Shown here: positions 57,854-64,000 of the stretch, piece by piece | Layout: every line of letters starts with the position of its first letter | Position numbering within the stretch: the stretch's first letter is position 1 | Source: Marinobacter bohaiensis | GTDB taxonomy: Bacteria; Pseudomonadota; Gammaproteobacteria; Pseudomonadales; Oleiphilaceae | Direction of reading: 5' to 3' | Length of the DNA stretch: 64,000 nt | NCBI RefSeq assembly: GCF_003258515.1 | Contig: NZ_QGEH01000003.1 | Span: 1 to 64,000 of the forward strand | The notes under the pieces: model-generated | Told to the model about the DNA's origin: nothing | The model's database searches: none | Seen by the model: the letters and a program-made list of their open reading frames with translations, nothing else | Made by a program: the position numbers and the translations under genes

Positions 57854-59689
57854 TCAGTCCAGTTTTTCCAGATCCCGGACGCCGCCCTTGTCGGCACTGG
57901 TGGCCAGCAGGGCATAGGCCTTGAGGGCCCCGGAGACCTTGCGAGGACGCGGTGCAGCCGGTTTCCAGCCCAGCTCGTCGCGGGCGGCGCGACGCTTGTC
58001 CATCTCCTGGTCATCGACCAGTACGTTGATGCTGCGCTCCGGGATATTGATGAGAATGGTATCGCCGTCCTCGATCAGGCCGATGGCACCGCCGGCGCCG
58101 GCTTCCGGAGACACGTGGCCGATCGACAGACCGGAGGTGCCGCCGGAGAAGCGTCCGTCGGTCAGCAGGGCGCACTGCTTGCCCAGGCCCTTGGATTTCA
58201 GGTAGCTGGTCGGGTAGAGCATTTCCTGCATGCCCGGGCCGCCTTTGGGGCCTTCGTAGCGGATCACCACCACGTCACCGGCCTGGACTTCGTCGTTGAG
58301 GATGCCGGCTACGGCGGTGTCCTGACTCTCGAAGACGCGGGCCCGGCCTTCGAATACGTAGATGCTCTCGTCGACACCGGCGGTTTTGACCACGCAGCCG
58401 TCCTGGGCGATATTGCCGTAAAGGACTGCCAGACCGCCTTCCAGCGAGAAGGCGTTGTCCAGAGAATGGATGCAGCCATTGGCGCGGTCGCCGTCCAGGG
58501 TGGGCCAGCGCGTGCTCTGGCTGAACGCCTGCTGGGTCGGGATACCGGCCGGACCGGCCTTGAAGAATTCAACCACCGCTTCGGACGGCTGGCGCATGAT
58601 GTCCCATTCATCCAGGGCGTCGGCCAGCGTGGCGCTGTGGACGGTCGGCACGGCGGTGTTGAGCAGGCCGGCACGGTCCAGCTCACCGAGGATGCCCATG
58701 ATGCCGCCGGCGCGGTGCACGTCTTCCATATGGTACTGGGGCGAGTTGGGCGCCACCTTGCACAGCTGCGGCACTTTGCGCGAGAGCTGGTCGATTTCCG
58801 CCAGGGTGAACGGCACCTGGCCCTCCTGTGCAGCGGCCAGCAGGTGCAGAATGGTGTTGGTGGAGCCGCCCATGGCGATGTCCAGGGTCATGGCGTTGTA
58901 GAACGCGTCCATGGAAGCGATGCTCAGCGGCAGCACGCTGGCGTCGTCCTGCTCATAGTAGCGGCGGGCGTTCTCGACGATCTGGCGACCGGCCTTGAGG
59001 AACAGCTGTTCGCGGTCGGCGTGGGTGGCCAGCATGGAGCCGTTGCCCGGCAGCGACAGGCCGATGGCCTCGGTCAGGCAGTTCATGGAGTTGGCGGTGA
59101 ACATGCCCGAGCAGGAGCCGCAGGTGGGGCAGGCGCTGCGTTCGTATTCCTCGACTTCCTCGTCGGTGGCGTTGGGATCGGCGGCGATCACCATGGCGTC
59201 CACCAGGTCCAGCTTGTGTTCGGACAGCTTGGTCTTCCCGGCTTCCATGGGGCCGCCGGAAACAAAAATGGTGGGGATGTTCAGGCGCATCGCGGCCATC
59301 AGCATGCCCGGGGTGATCTTGTCGCAGTTGGAGATACACACCAGTGCGTCGGCGCAGTGGGCGTTGACCATGTATTCCACGGAATCGGCGATGATTTCGC
59401 GGGAGGGCAGCGAGTAGAGCATGCCGTCGTGGCCCATGGCGATGCCGTCATCCACGGCGATGGTGTTGAATTCCTTGGCCACGCCGCCGGCTGCTTCGAT
59501 TTCACGGCAGACCAGTTGCCCAAGATCCTTCAGGTGCACGTGGCCGGGTACAAACTGGGTGAAGGAGTTGGCGACCGCAATAATGGGTTTGTTGAAGTCG
59601 TCGTTCTTCATCCCGGTGGCGCGCCAGAGAGCACGGGCACCGGCCATATTGCGACCCGCTGTGGAGGTCTTGGAGCGGTACTGGGGCAT
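57854..59689 (-). CDS. ilvD: Dihydroxy-acid dehydratase
   Basis: IlvD is the iron-sulfur dehydratase of valine and isoleucine synthesis. Cluster ligands are in [13 protein letters not shown] and [31 protein letters not shown] and the C-terminal [18 protein letters not shown] are family signatures. The length of 611 residues matches E. coli IlvD. It is convergent with DUF523 and diverges from the HDOD gene. Confidence 0.97.
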   Translation of the reverse strand: MPQYRSKTSTAGRNMAGARALWRATGMKNDDFNKPIIAVANSFTQFVPGHVHLKDLGQLVCREIEAAGGVAKEFNTIAVDDGIAMGHDGMLYSLPSREIIADSVEYMVNAHCADALVCISNCDKITPGMLMAAMRLNIPTIFVSGGPMEAGKTKLSEHKLDLVDAMVIAADPNATDEEVEEYERSACPTCGSCSGMFTANSMNCLTEAIGLSLPGNGSMLATHADREQLFLKAGRQIVENARRYYEQDDASVLPLSIASMDAFYNAMTLDIAMGGSTNTILHLLAAAQEGQVPFTLAEIDQLSRKVPQLCKVAPNSPQYHMEDVHRAGGIMGILGELDRAGLLNTAVPTVHSATLADALDEWDIMRQPSEAVVEFFKAGPAGIPTQQAFSQSTRWPTLDGDRANGCIHSLDNAFSLEGGLAVLYGNIAQDGCVVKTAGVDESIYVFEGRARVFESQDTAVAGILNDEVQAGDVVVIRYEGPKGGPGMQEMLYPTSYLKSKGLGKQCALLTDGRFSGGTSGLSIGHVSPEAGAGGAIGLIEDGDTILINIPERSINVLVDDQEMDKRRAARDELGWKPAAPRPRKVSGALKAYALLATSADKGGVRDLEKLD

Positions 59690-59871
59690 GGTCTTCTCTC
59701 ATCAAGGTGAATTCGGGGATTGCAGAGAATACCAGAAGTCTTCGGCAAGCGGGGTTCGCAGTTGATGTAGGCTTGGCTGGCCCAATCCGTAACCTTTGTT
59801 CACAATGTAAAGAATCGACGGTCGCCGCCAATGCCGGGGAACCGCGTTCTTTTCGTTCAGGAGTTTTGCCG

Positions 59872-61122
59872 ATGCCCGCAGAGGAACTGCTGTCCATCCG
59901 ACGGCTGCGAGAGTTTCAGCCGCTCGACCGACTGACCGACGACCAACTGATCCTTCTCGCGTCCCGCGGTGAACATCGCCGTCACGGGCCCGGGCAGCGG
60001 GTGGCGGAGCGCGGTGGCCAGGACGGTCTGGACTATTTCCTGCTGGCCGGTGAGGTGGAGCTGGAAGCGGCGGACGGCCGCACCAACAGCATCGTTGCCG
60101 GCAGTGACAAGGCGCGGATGCCGATTGCCCGCTTGCAGCCGCGCATGTATAGCGTCATCGCGGCACGGCCCTGTGAATTCCTGATCATCGAGCAGGATGT
60201 GCTGAACCAGTTGCTGCGTGCGGCCCCGGTGCCGGAAGAGGGCGTTGCCGAAGTCGCCGACCACGGCGGTGATGAGGCCCACGATCTGCTGATGGAGTTC
60301 TACGCCGAACTGCGCTCCAACAAGCTGGCGCTGCCCAGTGTGCCCGACGTGGCCTGGAAGGTGCGTCGTGCCACGGATCGGGAAGACTCCACCGCCGATG
60401 ACATTGCCCGCGTGATCACCGTCGATCCGTCGATCTCGGCCAAGCTGGTCCGGGCCTGCAACAGCCCGCTCTATCGCGGCTTCAACGACGTGCGCACCGT
60501 GCGCGATGCCGTGGTGCGGCTGGGGACCAAGACCACGCGCCAACTGGTGACGGTGTTCTCCATGCGGGAAATCTTCAAGACCCAGCGCCCGGAGCTGCAG
60601 ACGGCCATGGAGCTGCTCTGGGTACGCTCGCGGGAAGTGGCGGCGTTGAGCTGGGTGCTGGCGGATGCGGTTACCAACCTGGATCCCGAGGAGGCGCTGC
60701 TGGCGGGGTTGCTGCACGACATCGGCGCCGTGCCGGTGATCGTGCAGGCCGAGCACCACGTCAATGTGTTCGCCGACAAGACCCTGCTGGAGCGGGTGAT
60801 CGACGAACTCAAGCCCGATACCGGTGCGGCCCTGCTGGAACGCTGGGAATTTCCCGAGAGTTTCGTGACGGTCGCCCGTCACGCCCAGGACTGGTCCTAT
60901 CAGCCGTCGCAGGAGGAGCCCCAACTGGTGGATGTGGTGATCCTGGCCAAACTGCACGCGCTGATCCGGGACCGCAACAACCGGCAGCTGCCGCGCTTCG
61001 AGTCGGTGCCCGCGTACAGCCGTCTGGGTGAACTGGAGCTGAGTGCGTCACGGAGCCTGCAGATTCTCAACCGGGCGCAGGAACGGGTCGACGAGGTGCA
61101 GCGGCTTCTCTCCATCCACTGA
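59872..61122 (+). CDS. HDOD-domain signalling protein with N-terminal cyclic-nucleotide-like domain
   Basis: The N-terminal part (about residues 10-125) looks like a cNMP-binding-type barrel, with FQPLDRLTDDQLILLASRGE and GLDYFLLAGEVELEA. The C-terminal part (about 155-360) is an HDOD domain: LPSVPDVAWKVRRA, VITVDPSISAKLVRACNSP and LLAGLLHDIGAVPV. HDOD domains resemble HD phosphohydrolases, but many lack catalysis and act in regulation. Here an HD pair remains in the LHDIG segment. ATG 59872 after CAGGAG gives 416 residues, and an upstream frame from 59707 has no family support. Confidence 0.83.
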   Translation: MPAEELLSIRRLREFQPLDRLTDDQLILLASRGEHRRHGPGQRVAERGGQDGLDYFLLAGEVELEAADGRTNSIVAGSDKARMPIARLQPRMYSVIAARPCEFLIIEQDVLNQLLRAAPVPEEGVAEVADHGGDEAHDLLMEFYAELRSNKLALPSVPDVAWKVRRATDREDSTADDIARVITVDPSISAKLVRACNSPLYRGFNDVRTVRDAVVRLGTKTTRQLVTVFSMREIFKTQRPELQTAMELLWVRSREVAALSWVLADAVTNLDPEEALLAGLLHDIGAVPVIVQAEHHVNVFADKTLLERVIDELKPDTGAALLERWEFPESFVTVARHAQDWSYQPSQEEPQLVDVVILAKLHALIRDRNNRQLPRFESVPAYSRLGELELSASRSLQILNRAQERVDEVQRLLSIH

Positions 61123-61184
61123 CACACTTCGCCGTCCATTAACCGGATCGAACGTTGGACAGGCAACAGGGTAGCGATTCTGTC

Positions 61185-61757
61185 ATGCATGTACCGATTT
61201 TTCCGCTGAACTCCATTGTGCTGCCCAAAGGGCGCATTCCGCTTCAGCTTTTCGAGCCCCGCTATATCGACATGCTGACCCGTTGTCTGAAAGACGACCG
61301 CGGCTTCGTCATCGTGCTGCTGCGCGAGGGGCTGGAAACCGACACCCTGGCGGCGTTCTACGACATCGGCACCTATGTCCGCATCGTCGACTTCCAGCAG
61401 TTGGAGAACGGCCTGTTGGGGATCACCGTGGAGGGCGCTTACAAAGTGGCCGTGCTCAAGAGCTGGCAGGCGCCGGACGGCCTCAACATGGGCGACGTGG
61501 AAGGGCTGCAGATGGAGGAAGACCTGCCCCTGCCGGACCGGATGACCGAAATGGCGGTGGTGCTCAAGGCGCTGCTGCGCCATCCGGTGGTCAAGGATCT
61601 GGAAATGGCCGTTGATTTCGACAACGCCCGGGATGTGGGCTGGCGCCTGACGGAACTGCTGCCGCTTGAACGCCAGGACAAACAGCGCCTGATGGAACTG
61701 CAGGATCCGCTGGAGCGCCTGGACCATCTGCACGACATCCTTGAGGCGCTCGAGTAA
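61185..61757 (+). CDS. LON substrate-binding domain protein
   Basis: This 190-residue protein is a stand-alone LON N-terminal domain. It starts HVPIFPLNSIVLPKGRIPLQ and continues LFEPRYIDMLTRCLKD, the PUA-like domain that recognises substrates in Lon protease. There is no ATPase or protease part. Such proteins are common in proteobacteria with no settled role. ATG 61185 is preferred to the TTG at 61155 because the fold begins at the HVPIFPL strand. It follows the HDOD gene after 62 bases. Confidence 0.88.
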   Translation: MHVPIFPLNSIVLPKGRIPLQLFEPRYIDMLTRCLKDDRGFVIVLLREGLETDTLAAFYDIGTYVRIVDFQQLENGLLGITVEGAYKVAVLKSWQAPDGLNMGDVEGLQMEEDLPLPDRMTEMAVVLKALLRHPVVKDLEMAVDFDNARDVGWRLTELLPLERQDKQRLMELQDPLERLDHLHDILEALE

Positions 61758-61766
61758 GCCGGGGGC

Positions 61767-63212
61767 TCACCCCGCCAGGGCGTATCGCGCCAGTCCCGCC
61801 GGCAACGCCATCCATACGTACAGGGCCGCCGTCACCGTCATCGCCGCCAGCGCTGTGTTGGCGAGTGGTGTCTGGCGCAGGCGGTGGCGATCATGGCGGC
61901 TGTAGCTCACCCGGGCCAGCCCGCACAGGCTCAGGCCCAGCAGCAGCCCGCCAATCACGTCGGAAAACCAGTGTACGCCCAGGTAGAGGCGGCTCAGGGC
62001 AATCATCAGGATCGGCGCGCTGAAGACGCTGTAGACGATCCAGCGCCGTTGTCGAGGCCACTCATGGGCGACAAAGCTGGCCGCCAGGGCCAGCAGGGTG
62101 GTGATACCGCTGGCGTGGCCGCTGGGGTACGCGAAGGACGCCGGCGGCAGCGTGACCAGTTCCGGGCGCGGCACCGCGAAGCCATTCTTCATGGCGGTGG
62201 TGACCAGTGTGGCCGCCAGACCGGCGCCGACCCAGTGCAGGGCCGCGGCGGGCATGCCGCGCGTCAGAAAGAAGACGACAACGATCCCGCTCAGCAGGGT
62301 CAGCAGAATGGGATCACCCAGCAGTGTCAGGGTAACGGCCAGCGGATCCAGCAGCGGGTGGCGCAGGGCGCTGAAGAACGCCGCCGCCTGGTGGTCCAGA
62401 GGTTCCAGCAGCCGGGTTTCCAGGCACAGCAGCGACCAGAGCACGAACAGCGCGAGACTCCCCAGGGTAAGCATGATCGACGCCAGCGGAAATTCCGGGC
62501 CTTGCGGCCGCTCGCTGGACAGGGCCTGCCAGACCTGGTTTGCCACCGGGTGGCGCTGCATCATGACCTGCACGCGGCGATAGAGGACGCCGTCGTGGCC
62601 CAGCCCCAGTTGCAGCCGGAAGAACACCAGGTAGAGGCCCGTCAGCACGCCCAGACTGGCCGCCATGATCGGGTAGAAGTGGGGAGGCAGCGTCAGGTCC
62701 AGTGCCATGGCGCTGCCCACCAGGTAGCCCGGCAACACGAACATGGGCGCCCAGCCCAGGGCCGAGATCAGGTTAAAAGCCAGGAAACGCCGTGCCGGCA
62801 TCTGGAACGCGCCGGCGATGAGCGGCACCACCGGCCGCAGCGGGCCGACGAAACGGCCAATCACCACGCTCTTGCCGCCGTGCTGCTCGAAGAAGCGGCT
62901 GCCGCGATCAAGCATGCGCGGGTAGCGGCTGAATGGCCAGAGGGTGTGCAGGCGGCCCTGGAACTGGCGCCCCAGCCAGAAGCTGACACCGTCGCCGGCA
63001 ACCGCCCCGGCGGCGGCCCAGCCCAGGGCTTCCAGCAAGGGCATGTTGATCTGGCCCGCCAGCGTCGAGGCAGCCAGCAGAATGGCGATCCCGGGGACCA
63101 GGACGCCGGCGATGGCCAGGGATTCCACGAACGAAATGCCGAACAGCGCCGCGGCGAGCCAGGCCGGGTTGTGTCCCAGCCATTCCAGTGCCTGTTGTAA
63201 CCAGTCCATCAT
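61767..63212 (-). CDS. DedA-PAP2 fusion membrane protein
   Basis: Two membrane domains are joined in 481 residues. The N-terminal half (about 1-195) is a DedA/VTT protein, with FGISFVESLAIAGVLVPG and VIGRFVGPLRPVVPLIAGAF, a family that includes lipid scramblases and flippases. The C-terminal half (about 260-440) is a PAP2 phosphatase with all three motifs: KNGFAVPRP, YPSGHASG and SRLYLGVHWFSDV. A reasonable inference is coupled flipping and dephosphorylation of a lipid phosphate, for example undecaprenyl diphosphate. Such fusions exist in other bacteria. Confidence 0.9.
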   Translation of the reverse strand: MMDWLQQALEWLGHNPAWLAAALFGISFVESLAIAGVLVPGIAILLAASTLAGQINMPLLEALGWAAAGAVAGDGVSFWLGRQFQGRLHTLWPFSRYPRMLDRGSRFFEQHGGKSVVIGRFVGPLRPVVPLIAGAFQMPARRFLAFNLISALGWAPMFVLPGYLVGSAMALDLTLPPHFYPIMAASLGVLTGLYLVFFRLQLGLGHDGVLYRRVQVMMQRHPVANQVWQALSSERPQGPEFPLASIMLTLGSLALFVLWSLLCLETRLLEPLDHQAAAFFSALRHPLLDPLAVTLTLLGDPILLTLLSGIVVVFFLTRGMPAAALHWVGAGLAATLVTTAMKNGFAVPRPELVTLPPASFAYPSGHASGITTLLALAASFVAHEWPRQRRWIVYSVFSAPILMIALSRLYLGVHWFSDVIGGLLLGLSLCGLARVSYSRHDRHRLRQTPLANTALAAMTVTAALYVWMALPAGLARYALAG

Positions 63213-64000
63213 GCTGCGTTGGAGCTTCCTGCAATAAACCAGGCCCGGTCCGAACCGCGACGCTGGGCTTCCCGCATGGCGGCTTCGGCCCGGTCACGCA
63301 GGTGGTGGCTGGTGGCGTCCGAGGCATGCCAGGCGGTACAGCCAAGCGTCGCCGTCAGGCGTCCCACGATGGGCCATTCGGTCTCGCCCAGGGTACGGCG
63401 GACCCGTTCGGCAATGACCCGGACGCCCTCTTCGGGCGTAAACGGCAAGACCAGGAAAAAGTCCCGGTTGTTCAGCGAGTAGAGCGTGTCCCCGGCGCGG
63501 ATGACGCCGAACAGGGTTTCGGTGATTTCCCGCATCAGTTTGGCGACTGGGTCGCGGCCATGCAGTTCCACCGCTTCGTCCAGATAATCCAGGTGGACCT
63601 GGATGACCGACAGGGTGTTGCCGGTGGCCTGGGCGCGGGAAATCTCCTTTTGCAGGGTTTCGTCGAGGAAACGCGCGTTGTGGGCGCCGGTCTGATGATC
63701 AGTGATCGACAGGTCTTCCGCCGACTGCGCCATGTGCCGGTAGCGCCAGCTGTAGAATCCGGCCGCGCCGGTCAGCATGACAATACCGCCCAGGGTGATC
63801 ACCGCCTGGGCCGGCGTGGTGGCCAGGAACAGCCAGAAGCCGACGCAGCCCACCAGCGACAGGGTGATGGTGAGGGCCGTCCGCAGCGGCAGGATCAGCA
63901 GGTTCAGCAGGATCAGCGCGAGCGTCCAGTGGGACACGTCGGGGTGAGGGCTGGAGAACACGGCGGCCACGGCCAGCAGGTTCATGGCGCCCAGTACCAG
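63209..64000 (-). CDS. Membrane GGDEF-like protein with degenerate catalytic site (partial)
   Basis: The part in the window has at least three hydrophobic segments followed by a diguanylate-cyclase-like domain beginning near ITDHQTGAHNARFLDETL. The catalytic GGDEF is replaced by NNRDF (about 63473-63459) within LYSLNNRDFFLVLP, so cyclase activity is not expected. It may be a c-di-GMP or GTP sensor, or a scaffold. The frame stays open to the window edge without a stop, and the ATG at 63985 falls inside a hydrophobic stretch. The real N terminus is therefore probably outside. It overlaps the DedA-PAP2 gene by 4 bases. Confidence 0.72.
   Translation of the reverse strand: MVLGAMNLLAVAAVFSSPHPDVSHWTLALILLNLLILPLRTALTITLSLVGCVGFWLFLATTPAQAVITLGGIVMLTGAAGFYSWRYRHMAQSAEDLSITDHQTGAHNARFLDETLQKEISRAQATGNTLSVIQVHLDYLDEAVELHGRDPVAKLMREITETLFGVIRAGDTLYSLNNRDFFLVLPFTPEEGVRVIAERVRRTLGETEWPIVGRLTATLGCTAWHASDATSHHLRDRAEAAMREAQRRGSDRAWFIAGSSNAA

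Noticed and set aside
58115-59710. A 531-codon plus-strand frame opposite ilvD
   Set aside because: It has the same cause. ilvD is complete and conserved, while the opposite frame is Gly/His/Val-rich and resembles nothing.

Overview
The window is a 64 kb piece of a high-GC gammaproteobacterial chromosome. Gene content and order suggest a marine, Marinobacter-like member of the Alteromonadales/Pseudomonadales border. This rests on several blocks: rimI and prfC beside an rRNA operon end; rplM-rpsI-petABC-sspAB; lpoA divergent from rsmI, then rnpB and mraZ; the full division and cell wall (dcw) cluster from mraZ to lpxC; and lpxC, dciA, an M23 peptidase, secA, argJ and a Nudix gene in the order known from Pseudomonas. 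The species assignment is inference. I see no phage, insertion sequence, CRISPR array, tRNA or integrated element. This is core chromosome, with a few degraded or divergent genes.

Layout. 1-0.17 kb: 5S rRNA and terminator, the tail of an rRNA operon. 0.4-4.8 kb: a cryptic HolD-like gene, rimI, a broken membrane permease gene, prfC and a TatD-family hydrolase. 4.8-9.8 kb: ribosomal proteins L13/S9, the cytochrome bc1 complex (petABC) and sspA/sspB. 9.9-12.8 kb (minus): lpoA, yraN and a degenerate DiaA-like SIS gene. 13-14.2 kb: rsmI and the RNase P RNA. 14.4-32.6 kb: the dcw cluster, mostly with overlapping or abutting genes, opened by a strong promoter and a long phased array of MraZ-type operator repeats. 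32.6-37.5 kb: dciA (minus), an M23 peptidase and secA. 37.7-42 kb: argJ, Nudix-ThiE fusion, moaC, moaA and ribA. 42.2-45.5 kb (minus): dxs-ispA-xseB isoprenoid block. 45.6-57.8 kb: mixed single genes (PilZ, NRDE, TauE, lgt-thyA-folA, a DEAD-box helicase, thioesterase, dehalogenase-like hydrolase, M20 hydrolase, AI-2E permease, peptidoglycan-binding protein, DUF523). 57.9-64 kb: ilvD, an HDOD protein, a LON-domain protein, a DedA-PAP2 fusion and a degenerate GGDEF protein that runs off the window.

How they work together. The dcw genes build lipid II (MurE, MurF, MraY, MurD, MurG, MurC, DdlB) and the divisome (FtsL, FtsI, FtsW, FtsQ, FtsA, FtsZ). LpoA and the M23 protein add peptidoglycan synthesis and turnover functions, LpxC commits to lipid A, and SecA exports envelope proteins. 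dxs and ispA supply the isoprenoid precursors needed for undecaprenyl and quinone lipids, the latter used by petABC. Three replication-linked genes (HolD-like, DiaA-like, DciA) are scattered through the window.

No wholly new multi-gene system is evident. The best leads are local: a haloalkane dehalogenase-like gene whose nucleophile Asp is Asn, a DiaA/GmhA-family protein that has lost its sugar-phosphate motifs, an MraZ operator of six to seven 10-bp-phased repeats, a permease pseudogene with an internal deletion, and a GGDEF domain reduced to NNRDF.
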